A stretch of 42,456 nt of DNA from positions 1 through 42,456 of the forward strand of contig RRZV01000048.1 of assembly GCA_003931895.1 (NCBI GenBank). The letters run 5' to 3'. The first letter of the stretch is position 1; every line of letters begins with the position of its first letter. This document shows positions 16,970-26,000 of the stretch, piece after piece. The DNA comes from Mesohalobacter salilacus. GTDB lineage: Bacteria > Bacteroidota > Bacteroidia > Flavobacteriales > Flavobacteriaceae. Under the pieces are notes generated by a model. The model made no database searches. It was not told the DNA's origin and saw only the letters and a list, made by a program, of their open reading frames with translations. The translations under genes were made by a program, and so were the position numbers.

Positions 16970-17010
16970 TCTCTCACTTCGATAAACTCAGCACAATGCC
17001 TTTTGAGAGA
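16970..17010. repeat. Degenerate REP-like element
   Basis: The arms TCTCTCA (16970-16976) and TGAGAGA (17004-17010) flank CTTCGATAAACTCAGCACA. From memory this core resembles the CTTCGACAAGCTCAG repeat scattered between genes in many genomes, and it is related in type to the elements at 26575-26706. It lies just past the stop of the gene at 17024, where it could help end that transcript. Confidence 0.45.
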
Positions 17011-17023
17011 TTTAGAGAGGCTT

Positions 17024-18490
17024 TTACTTCAAAATCATCCGTTTCGTAATAACTTCTTCGCCGTTGGCAAACAACGTATAAAGATACATCCCGGCACCAT
17101 TGAGGTCGGTGGCGTTGATTTTTAATTCGCCCAAGGTATCTTTAAGCTTGTAAGATTTGAGCATTCTTCCATTTAAATCAAAAACTAAAATCGAAGCCTG
17201 TTTTTGATTTTCTGGCAAGGCATAAGAAATTATGGTGCTGTCACTAAATGGATTAGGATTGTTTTGTTGAAGTTGATAAGCGTTTTTATTGATTTTGTCG
17301 AGTTCTTCGCTTGAGAATTTAGAGCCATACACTACACGGGTTTCGAGTTGTCCTTCTAAATTTTTGACTTTAGCATTTAACTCTTTGATAGCTGCGGTAA
17401 GCTCAGAGATTAAACCGATATAATTGACGGATTTATAGGTTTTGGTATTTTGCAATTCATTCTTTTCATTATAAATTGGATAGACAATTTCTTTAACCAA
17501 TTCTGGATAAACTTTTTCTAACTCTTGAGCAATCAAACCATGTTGAAGGCCTTTGGGCAGGTTCAAGTCTTTATTGTCTTTAAATTTATAGGTATAAGAT
17601 TTAAGTTGTGATAGTTTGTCTAAAACGGCTTCACTTTCATTTAAATCCAGTTTTAAATTCTTGTCAGATGGACCACTACTACCTCCTGTAATATGAACAA
17701 CACCATTAAAAAAACCTGCAAAGCTTGTATTATTGAATGAGCCATTAGGTGTTGCAACACCATTTATAGCATAAGCAAAATTTTGTACATTTTCGTCAGC
17801 AAAAGCTTGTACACCTATATTACTGTTGCTTGTTCCCGCACCAAAACTATCAAATGATGTGTTAGCCAAAATGCCAACCCCATTATTTTGCTGAGTTGTA
17901 TTTACGATTAAACTTGTTGTAAAAGTATCATTTATCAACTTTAGCCTTGATTGTGCAAAGGAACCTGCAATATTGAAATTATTTGTTAATTGAGGTAATA
18001 CTAACGCCCCTTGATTTGTCATCTCAGCCACCAAAGTTGAATTTGTAGATGAAAAACTATCAGCAAACCTAAATTCTAAGTTGCCAGGCTCTTCCTGATC
18101 ATCTATCCATTGAATTCTGGGATCATTATCATCTATATCTTGGTAACCATAAGTTAAGGCTCTGTTTGGGAGTTGAAAACGTAAGCCGTAAACAGTTTGA
18201 TTTTGTGAAGTTTGCAATCTACCTATGGAAAACCAGCGTGAATCATCAAATGAAAAGAAAGTATCACCAGGTCCGTTTGGTGGAACAAAAGCATCTAGTT
18301 GAGTAACTAATCCTGGCCTAAATCTAAATATCTCTGGGGCAACGGGAAATGTTGGTTGTGGTGAAATTCCCGTAAATTGTTGACCAGTTGGGTTATTAAA
18401 AAATCCTTGAACTGGATTATCTGATTGGTTTTGTGCAACACATAATGCATTTAGCATAAAAATAACTGAAAGCAAATAAAACTTTTTCAT
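17024..18490 (-). CDS. T9SS-secreted protein with tail-fibre chaperone (S74) and type A sorting domain
   Basis: This 488-residue protein has a signal peptide (about 1-20), an N-terminal region without recognised motifs that is rich in Asn, Phe and Gln (about 21-270), and a Peptidase_S74 intramolecular chaperone domain (about 274-385; SDKNLKLDL, then GLIAQELEKVYPELV). A short coiled-coil segment (KELNAKVKNLEGQLE) and a T9SS type A sorting domain (about 411-488; NNPNPFSDSTIISYALPE ... ITKRMILK) follow. S74 domains assist trimer folding of fibres and often cleave themselves off. Combined with T9SS export, this suggests a trimeric cell-surface or released fibre. It is divergent from the other T9SS gene at 18626. 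Domain calls are firm; ligand and role are unknown. Confidence 0.87.
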   Translation of the reverse strand: MKKFYLLSVIFMLNALCVAQNQSDNPVQGFFNNPTGQQFTGISPQPTFPVAPEIFRFRPGLVTQLDAFVPPNGPGDTFFSFDDSRWFSIGRLQTSQNQTVYGLRFQLPNRALTYGYQDIDDNDPRIQWIDDQEEPGNLEFRFADSFSSTNSTLVAEMTNQGALVLPQLTNNFNIAGSFAQSRLKLINDTFTTSLIVNTTQQNNGVGILANTSFDSFGAGTSNSNIGVQAFADENVQNFAYAINGVATPNGSFNNTSFAGFFNGVVHITGGSSGPSDKNLKLDLNESEAVLDKLSQLKSYTYKFKDNKDLNLPKGLQHGLIAQELEKVYPELVKEIVYPIYNEKNELQNTKTYKSVNYIGLISELTAAIKELNAKVKNLEGQLETRVVYGSKFSSEELDKINKNAYQLQQNNPNPFSDSTIISYALPENQKQASILVFDLNGRMLKSYKLKDTLGELKINATDLNGAGMYLYTLFANGEEVITKRMILK

Positions 18491-18570
18491 AATTAAAATA
18501 TTTAAGATTAATGCTTTAAAATTACGAATGTATCCCGTTGAAATTCAATACTTTTTTTTTTTTTTTAACT

Positions 18571-18599
18571 TTTAATTAACTATTTTATAGTTAATTAAA
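18571..18599. promoter_or_regulatory. Perfect 12-bp inverted repeat between divergent T9SS genes
   Basis: TTTAATTAACTA (18571-18582) and TAGTTAATTAAA (18588-18599) are exact reverse complements separated by TTTTA. Next to it is a 15-base run of T (18552-18566). The element sits in the 135 bases between the starts at 18490 and 18626, so it is placed to control both genes. An operator, or phase-variable spacing by the homopolymer, are possibilities only. Confidence 0.5.
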
Positions 18600-18625
18600 C
18601 TTTGTATAAATTATAATTTTAGGTT

Positions 18626-21600
18626 ATGAAATACCTTTATCTATTAATTTCGGTTATATTTTTTTCTGTAAGTATAGCACAAGTGCCAACAGATATTCCC
18701 CTAGAATTACGTGCTCAATTTAATGGGCAATTTGATTATATTATTATTGGGAATACGCTTAATGAATTTGACAATTGGCAAACACCACCACCACCATGCC
18801 AAATACTCACTCAATCTTCAGCTACTTTAAATTTACAACCTGATCAGAATATCGTTGCTGCATATTTATATTGGTCTGGAATAGGAGATGGAACACTTAA
18901 CTCAGTAATACAACTAAATGGTAATAATATTAGTGCTGATCAGATAGAAGTTGTAAATCCTTTTGATATTATTTTTGCTCCATATTTTGGTGCAGTCAAG
19001 GATGTTACTGATATTTTAGTGCAAGAGGGTAATGGAATATATACATTTGAAAATCTTGACTTAAATTCTATTATTGGAAATTACTGTTCATCGGCTATAT
19101 ATCATGCTGGTTGGTCAATATTGGTGGTTTATGAAAATAATACTTTACCCATACAACAAGTTAATATTTATGATGGTCTTACTTCTGTCTTTGGTAATGG
19201 TAATAATTTCTCAACTTCGATAAATATTGAAAGTTTAAATGTTGTCAGTACACAAGATGCTCGTATGGGTTACCTGGCATGGAATGGGAGTCCTAATTTG
19301 TTTTTTAACGAAAGTGTTTCGTTTAATGGTAACTTACTCAGCAATCCACCTTTAAATCCTATCGATAACCCCTTTAATGGCACTAACTCCTATACAGGAG
19401 CTACGGATTTATGGAATATGGATCTGGATGTGTTTGATATTTCTAATTTTATATCTGTAGGCGATACTTCAGCAACACTAACATTTACATCAGTGGCTAA
19501 TCGTTTTATTCAAAACGTCGTCACGGTTACTCGCTCTGAGCTTCCCGATGCTACAATAGACTTAATCAACATCAACAATATAGATACTTGTGATGACCGG
19601 GATATCAGCTTAGAAGTCAGCATCAATAATTTTGAATCCAGCGATATCTTACCTGCCAATACGCCATTTTCTGTTTTTGTTTTAGACGCCAATGGTGATG
19701 AAGTATTTCTAGATACGTTTTTTACCCAAAACGATATCCCTATCGATGGCTCTGAAAGCCAAACTGTAGATATCAGTATTCCAAATATTATTCCAGATAG
19801 TACAAATCTCATCCTGAAAGCAAACACCCTTTCAGATAATACCAATCCCATTAATGAAGCAAATCTATTAAATAATATTTTTGAGCAAGAACTTATTATT
19901 GGTCAAACCCCAGTAATTTCAAGTCCACCAAACTCCCTTAACATTTGCGGTAACCTCTCTACAAGCGACCCCGTAGATTTAACTCAAAATGACTTATCAT
20001 CTCTGGGGCTAACTAATCCTGAAGATTTTAACATTCAATATTTTACATTCAACAGCGATGCGCAAACTGGCGACAACCCCATTCCAAATCCTGAAAGCTT
20101 TGTGTTGACCAGCAATCCGCAGAATATTTTTATTCGGGTTGAAAATGCAGATGCACCTGCTTGTTTTAGCCTAGAAAGCTTTACTGTAAGCTATCAAGAC
20201 ACGCCAGACATCCAACAAACCATCAACCTGAACCAATGCCAGGAAAACAGCGAAAGCATTGTTTTTGATTTGACTACCAACGATGCCACAGCCATTGGTA
20301 TTTCAGACCCAAGCAATACTAATATTTCTTACCACGAAACGCTTGCAGATGCCCAAAGTAATAGCGAACCTATTTCAAATCCAGCCAACTATCCGCCACT
20401 CAACAACAGCCAAAACATTTACATCAGAGCAGAAAATGCGAGCAATCCCAGTTGTTTTTCAACGGCTTCTTTTGAAATCAATACGTTTCCTGTGAGTATA
20501 AACAACGTCAACAACTTAAATATTCAGGCTTGTATTTTTCCGGGTGAATCTGCTGTGTTTGATTTAACAGAAAATTCCAGTCTGGCTTTGGGGAATCAAA
20601 ACCCTGATGACATTGAAATCACTTACCATTTGTCAGAAAACGATGCCATCAATGCCAGTAGTCCAATTCCTAATCCCACAGCTTACGAAAACATCAGCGA
20701 CCCGCAAGCCATTTGGATACGCTTAGAAAATACCAATTCACCTGTGGTTTGTTTTTTAACCGCTGAGTTTTCCATTTCAGTGGCCAATGCCGCCCAAGTT
20801 AATTTTACGCCTAATCCACTTCAAGTCTGCGATACCGATAATGATGGTTTTGCTGAATTTGATTTAAGTCAAAGTATTGACGATATCACTTTAAACAACC
20901 CTGATATCAGCGTGAGTTTTCACGAAAGCCAAAACGATGCTGAAACCAATACCAATCCGCTGTCGTCACCATTTACCAACACCATTGCTGATAATCAAAC
21001 CTTGTTTTTTCGCACTGAAGAAACGGGAAATGGCTGTAGTTTTACTGGCAGTTTAGAATTAGACGTTTTGGCCAATCCTGAGTTGGACGTGAGTCCACCG
21101 ACACTCTCAGCTTGTGCTGTTGATGGCAATACGGCTATGTTTGATTTGACGGATATCAATGACGCTATAATTTTAAATAACGATACTGCAAATTTTGATG
21201 TGGCTTATTTTTTATCTGAAAATGAGGCTTTAAATAATACCAATCCTATTGAAAATCCAAACAACTTCACTAACACCGGCAACCCGCAAGCCCTTTGGAT
21301 ACGCGTCAGTGATGATGATAATTGTGTTTCTGTGGCTGAAATTACATTAGACGTCTTAACCGGTGCGGTGATTGAAGATACAACGATTGATGATGTTTTT
21401 TTATGCAGCGAAAATCCTGATGAATTGTTAGTTAATTTTGATTTAACCCAATTTGATAACAGCATCAACCCCAATCCTGATGCTGAAACTTTGGTGGTGT
21501 ATTACGCAGGGCAAAATGATTTTAATAACGGAAATCCTATTGAAAATCCAGAAAATTTTGAAGTCAACACCGCCAATACCACAATCATTGCCGAAGTGGT

Positions 21601-22435
21601 CAATGTCGAAACCCTATGTGTCTCGCCAACACAGGTCAGTTTTGATATCATTCTCAATCCTTTACCCACATTTGAATTACCTGAAACCGCTCAAATCTGT
21701 ATTGATAATTCAACAGGTGAGGTCATAAACACTAATTTTTCACCGCCAACTTTAGATACCAATCTCTCTGAAAGCGCATTTGAGTTTGAATGGTTTTTAA
21801 ACGGCGAGCTTCTCGAAAACACCACTTCAAATCTTGAAGTAACATCTGCCGGAAATTATGAAGTCATCGCCACAGACACGGCAACTAATTGTAGTTTGAG
21901 TCAAACTACCGATGTTGAAGAAATCAATCCGCCGAGTTTTAATGTGCAGATTTTAAGCCCTGCATTTTCGGGGGATAATCGTGTGGAAGTCAACAGCATT
22001 GAAGGCGAGGGCGAGTTTGAATTTCAGTTGGATGATGGCGAATGGCTAAGCTTACCCACAGGTCAATCCCGTTTAATTTTTGAGAGTTTAGAAAGCGGTG
22101 TTCATGTCATTAGTGCCAGAGATATATCGGGTTGCGGGGTGAGCAGTGTTGAGTTTTCAATTCTCGGTTTTCCTCCGTTTTTTACCCCAAACGCTGATGG
22201 TTTTAATGATTTTTGGAACATCAGGACGTTGCGTAATCAACCAAACGCCGTGATTTATATTTTTGACCGTTATGGCAAGTTATTAGAACAAATCAGTCCG
22301 TTAGAAGCGGGTTGGGATGGCATTTACCAAGGCCGGCAGATGCCTGCACAAGACTACTGGTTTAGAGTAGAATTTACAGACCCACAAACCGGAAATCCAG
22401 CGGTGTTTACCAATCATTTTACGTTGAAACGATAG
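18626..22435 (+). CDS. Large T9SS surface protein with six repeats and type B (gliding-type) sorting domain
   Basis: A 1269-residue exported protein. After a signal peptide (1-18) comes a large N-terminal domain (about 20-320; IVAAYLYWSGIGDG, YHAGWSILVVYEN), then a CARDB-like segment (about 325-425). Six related modules of about 95-100 residues start with Cys-containing turns near residues 436, 536, 634, 733, 828 and 925 (pattern CxxxxxxxxFDLT ... NPIxNP ... NPQxIxIRVEN). An Ig-like segment (about 1020-1110) and a T9SS type B sorting domain (about 1185-1269; FFTPNADGFNDFWNIR ... RYGKLL ... GWDG ... FTNHFTLKR) complete it. Type B domains are shared with the gliding adhesin SprB. A role as adhesin or surface-layer protein is inferred. 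By hand count, the N-terminal part is more AT-rich than the repeat part. Confidence 0.88.
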   Translation: MKYLYLLISVIFFSVSIAQVPTDIPLELRAQFNGQFDYIIIGNTLNEFDNWQTPPPPCQILTQSSATLNLQPDQNIVAAYLYWSGIGDGTLNSVIQLNGNNISADQIEVVNPFDIIFAPYFGAVKDVTDILVQEGNGIYTFENLDLNSIIGNYCSSAIYHAGWSILVVYENNTLPIQQVNIYDGLTSVFGNGNNFSTSINIESLNVVSTQDARMGYLAWNGSPNLFFNESVSFNGNLLSNPPLNPIDNPFNGTNSYTGATDLWNMDLDVFDISNFISVGDTSATLTFTSVANRFIQNVVTVTRSELPDATIDLININNIDTCDDRDISLEVSINNFESSDILPANTPFSVFVLDANGDEVFLDTFFTQNDIPIDGSESQTVDISIPNIIPDSTNLILKANTLSDNTNPINEANLLNNIFEQELIIGQTPVISSPPNSLNICGNLSTSDPVDLTQNDLSSLGLTNPEDFNIQYFTFNSDAQTGDNPIPNPESFVLTSNPQNIFIRVENADAPACFSLESFTVSYQDTPDIQQTINLNQCQENSESIVFDLTTNDATAIGISDPSNTNISYHETLADAQSNSEPISNPANYPPLNNSQNIYIRAENASNPSCFSTASFEINTFPVSINNVNNLNIQACIFPGESAVFDLTENSSLALGNQNPDDIEITYHLSENDAINASSPIPNPTAYENISDPQAIWIRLENTNSPVVCFLTAEFSISVANAAQVNFTPNPLQVCDTDNDGFAEFDLSQSIDDITLNNPDISVSFHESQNDAETNTNPLSSPFTNTIADNQTLFFRTEETGNGCSFTGSLELDVLANPELDVSPPTLSACAVDGNTAMFDLTDINDAIILNNDTANFDVAYFLSENEALNNTNPIENPNNFTNTGNPQALWIRVSDDDNCVSVAEITLDVLTGAVIEDTTIDDVFLCSENPDELLVNFDLTQFDNSINPNPDAETLVVYYAGQNDFNNGNPIENPENFEVNTANTTIIAEVVNVETLCVSPTQVSFDIILNPLPTFELPETAQICIDNSTGEVINTNFSPPTLDTNLSESAFEFEWFLNGELLENTTSNLEVTSAGNYEVIATDTATNCSLSQTTDVEEINPPSFNVQILSPAFSGDNRVEVNSIEGEGEFEFQLDDGEWLSLPTGQSRLIFESLESGVHVISARDISGCGVSSVEFSILGFPPFFTPNADGFNDFWNIRTLRNQPNAVIYIFDRYGKLLEQISPLEAGWDGIYQGRQMPAQDYWFRVEFTDPQTGNPAVFTNHFTLKR

Positions 22436-22455
22436 CGTAAGTGCTGATTTAAAAA

Positions 22456-22488
22456 AAACCTTGCAGGTCTCTGAGACCTGCAAGGTTT
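22456..22488. repeat. Perfect 16-bp palindrome, REP-like, possible terminator
   Basis: The arm AAACCTTGCAGGTCTC (22456-22471) and its exact reverse complement (22473-22488) are separated by one base. It follows the stop at 22435 by 20 bases. On the minus strand the stem is followed by a T run (A run 22451-22458); on the plus strand only TTT follows. Its left arm recurs at 16894-16911. From memory, CCTTGCAGGT palindromes are common between genes in Flavobacteriia. Confidence 0.75.
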
Positions 22489-22548
22489 AAAGCGGTATTT
22501 TAAAAACGGAAGTGATATATAAACTCAAAAATTTTGAAATTAAAAAAA

Positions 22549-22567
22549 ACTGCCGTTAAGGGCGGTT
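22549..22567 (-). terminator. Weak terminator for the small gene at 22580-22777
   Basis: On the minus strand AACCGCC pairs with GGCAGTT across CTTAAC with one mismatch, and eight T follow the stem. It starts about 13 bases past the stop codon of the small minus-strand gene. Confidence 0.5.
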
Positions 22568-22579
22568 GATACAATAAAA

Positions 22580-22777
22580 TTAAGAATTGAGAAAAACCTG
22601 ACATCGATTGAGTTCAGGATTTTTGTGAATGAGTGAATTGATAAAAATTCTCAGTTCATCAATTTCATGAGGCAAAAGTCTCTTTACGGCCTTTTCCACT
22701 TCTCTACAAAACAATTTGACATCAAAAGAAACTTTCCTCAAAACTTCTTTTGTGTATTCAAACATTGCTCTTGCCAT
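22580..22777 (-). CDS. Small conserved cytoplasmic protein of Flavobacteriia
   Basis: A 65-residue protein without signal or membrane segment, rich in charged residues and probably all-helical: MARAMFEYTKEVLRKVSFD, then LFCREVEKAVKRLLPHEIDEL and a short end with PELNRCQVFLN. I recall similar 60-65-residue proteins in other Flavobacteriia with the same YTK.VL.KVSFD and LLP.E..EL pattern, which is why it is kept as a gene. Function is unknown. It has a probable terminator downstream and no operon partner. AT-rich sequence of about 290 bases separates it from the divergent icmF gene. Confidence 0.65.
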   Translation of the reverse strand: MARAMFEYTKEVLRKVSFDVKLFCREVEKAVKRLLPHEIDELRIFINSLIHKNPELNRCQVFLNS

Positions 22778-23002
22778 GATGTTTAAATTTTAAGGTTAAG
22801 TAGTTTTAAATCATATATACCATTTTATTTAAAGTCTAAAATAAGTAAATATTTCTAAAAAAAATGTTAATGATAAGTCAAAGCAGCTATTAAAATTTTC
22901 AATGCATTGACATTAAATTATTTATGAATTATTTCTAACAAATATTTAACCTGGACTTTTTCTAATAATAAAATATTTAAAAGAATCTTACTTTTAGTAT
23001 AG

Positions 23003-23037
23003 TTTGGACTCATATTATTTGTAAATTCTTAAATTTA
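23003..23037 (+). promoter_or_regulatory. Possible icmF promoter
   Basis: TTTG (23003-23006) is followed after 23 bases by TAAATTTA (23030-23037), one base off TAnnTTTG, and then 32 bases to the ATG. The whole gap 22778-23069 is very AT-rich, so chance matches are likely. Nothing else was recognised in this stretch. Confidence 0.3.
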
Positions 23038-23069
23038 CACACATTTTTTGATAAAATATAAAATTGATT

Positions 23070-26000
23070 ATGCAACAACCTGAAATTTATAAACCTCAAC
23101 ACAAAGTAAGAATCGTTACAGCTGCTTCCTTATTTGACGGTCATGATGCAGCTATTAATATTATGCGTCGCATTATTCAATCTACAGGTGTAGAAGTGAT
23201 TCACCTTGGCCATGACCGCAGCGTAGATGAGGTTGTGAATTGTGCCATACAAGAAGATGCTAATGCCATTGCCATGACGTCTTATCAAGGTGGGCATAAC
23301 GAGTATTTTAAATATATGTATGATTTACTGAAGGAGAAAAATGCTACACATATCAAAATTTTTGGTGGCGGTGGAGGTGTTATTCTTGAAGAAGAAATCA
23401 AAGAACTCATGGATTATGGCATTACTCGAATTTATTCTCCAGATGATGGTCGTGAAATGGGGTTACAGGGCATGATAAATGATTTGGTGAAAGCCTCTGA
23501 AGCCCCTCTTAATCTCCCCAAAGGGGAGAAATCAGTTCCTTCTAATTATGATGGTTCTTGGTTAAAAAAAATGTCTTCAAATGAAGTTTTAGAGTCTTTA
23601 AAGAAGAAAGAGGTAACAACGATTTCAAGACTGATTTCATTAGCAGAAAATAATCAAGAAGTTTATAAAAAAGTCTTCCCCTCAGGGGAATCCCGAGACT
23701 TCGGGATAGATGGGGCTTCTTCTGTCCCCATTCTCGGCATCACCGGTACAGGCGGCTCTGGAAAGTCTTCTTTGGTCGATGAGTTAGTGCGACGGTTTTT
23801 AGTGGATTTTGACGATAAAACTTTAGCTATCATTTCTGTTGATCCATCAAAACGCAAAACCGGAGGTGCTTTACTCGGTGATAGAATTCGTATGAATGCT
23901 ATCAACTCACCACGGGTTTATATGCGGTCTTTAGCCACGAGACAATCTAACTTGGCATTATCTAAATATGTTCAGGATGCAGTAGAAGTGCTTAAAGCGG
24001 CTCAATTTGATATGATTATTCTCGAAACTTCAGGTATTGGTCAAAGTGACACAGAAATCCTTGACCACAGCGATGCTTCTTTATATGTGATGACACCTGA
24101 GTTTGGTGCAGCGACCCAACTTGAAAAAATTGATATGTTAGATTTTGCAGATTTGGTAGCCATCAACAAATTTGATAAACGCGGTGCGAAAGATGCTTTG
24201 CGCGATGTCAAGAAACAATATCAACGCAATCACAACCTTTGGGATACTGATTTAGACTCGCTTCCTGTTTACGGCACTATTGCGTCTCAATTTAACGATC
24301 CAGGAATGAACATTCTATACAAAAAAATCATGGATTGTATGGAAGAAAAAGCCTCATCTCAACTGAAAAGCAACTACGAAATTTCAGATGAAATGTCTGA
24401 AAAAATCTATATCATTCCACCTAAACGCACCCGTTATTTATCTGAAATCGCAGAAAATAATCGTTCCTATGACGAGGATGTGGAAAAACAAGTCAAGGTT
24501 GCTCAACGGCTTTATGGTATTTATACTACTTTAGTCTCTACGGCAAATGCGTCATCTTTAAACTTAAATTCAAATGGTATTGATGAAGACGATTTAGAAT
24601 CCTATGTTACATCAGAAAATAAGGACTTTATCGAGCTATTGAAAAGTGAATTTGATAAAGTCAAAATGGATTTAAATCCTTATCACTGGGAGAAGATTTT
24701 AGAGTGGGATAAGGTTCAAAAGCGTTACCAAGATGATGTTTACAGCTTTAAGGTTCGAGATAAAGAAATTAAAATTGAAACCCACACAGAGTCTTTATCC
24801 CACCTCAAGATACCTAAAGTCGCTTTGCCAAAATATAAGGCATGGGGAGATTTACTCAAATGGATGCTGCAAGAAAATGTACCAGGTCAATTCCCTTACA
24901 CCGCAGGTTTATATCCATTTAAACGAACTGGTGAAGACCCCACACGGATGTTTGCGGGAGAAGGCGGGCCGGAAAGAACCAACCGACGTTTTCATTATGT
25001 GAGTCATGGTTTGCCTGCAAAACGCCTTTCCACAGCATTTGATTCGGTAACTTTATACGGTAGCGATCCCGACTATCGCCCTGATATTTATGGTAAAATA
25101 GGAAATGCCGGGGTATCTATTTGTTGTCTGGACGACGCCAAAAAACTTTATTCAGGATTCGACTTGGCCAATCCGATGACTTCGGTAAGTATGACGATTA
25201 ATGGTCCAGCACCGATGTTGCTCGGTTTCTTTATGAATGCAGCTATCGATCAGGAATGTGAGAAATACATTAAAGAAAAAGGTCTTGAAAAAGAGATAGA
25301 ATCAAAAATTAAGGAAATTTATAAAGACAAGGGAACTGAAAGACCTGTCTATCACGGTGAAATGCCTGAAGGTAATGATGGTTTAGGCTTAATGTTACTC
25401 GGTGTCACAGGAGACCAAGTTTTGCCAAAGGAAGTTTATGAAAAAATAAAACAGGAGACTATTTCAGTCGTTCGTGGCACGGTTCAGGCTGATATTCTCA
25501 AAGAAGACCAAGCTCAAAATACCTGTATTTTTTCAACAGAATTTGCATTGCGTTTAATGGGTGATGTGCAAGAGTCTTTTATCAAAAATAAAGTCAGAAA
25601 CTTTTATTCGGTCTCTATTTCAGGTTACCACATCGCAGAAGCTGGTGCCAATCCCATTACCCAACTGGCTTTGACCTTATCTAATGGCTTTACTTATGTA
25701 GAATATTATTTGAGCCGTGGTATGGATATTAACAAGTTTGGGCCTAATTTATCCTTCTTTTTTTCTAATGGCATTGATCCGGAATACGCTGTTATAGGTC
25801 GTGTAGCACGACGAATTTGGGCTAAAGCCATGAAGGAAAAATACAAAGCTAATCCACGAGCACAGATGTTGAAATACCACATCCAAACTTCAGGACGCTC
25901 ATTGCACGCTCAAGAGATTGATTTTAATGATATCAGAACCACACTTCAAGCCTTGTATGCAGTTTATGATAATTGTAACTCATTGCATACCAATGCTTAC

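Noticed and set aside
19510-19851. Minus-strand open frame opposite the large T9SS protein
   Set aside because: Low-complexity Ser-rich shadow of the repeat protein.
18626-22435. CRISPR array or simple DNA repeat array in the repeat region
   Set aside because: The repetition is at protein level with strongly diverged DNA; no equal repeats with spacers were seen anywhere in the window.
23064-23069. TTG start adding two residues to icmF
   Set aside because: The ATG at 23070 is adjacent and preferred.
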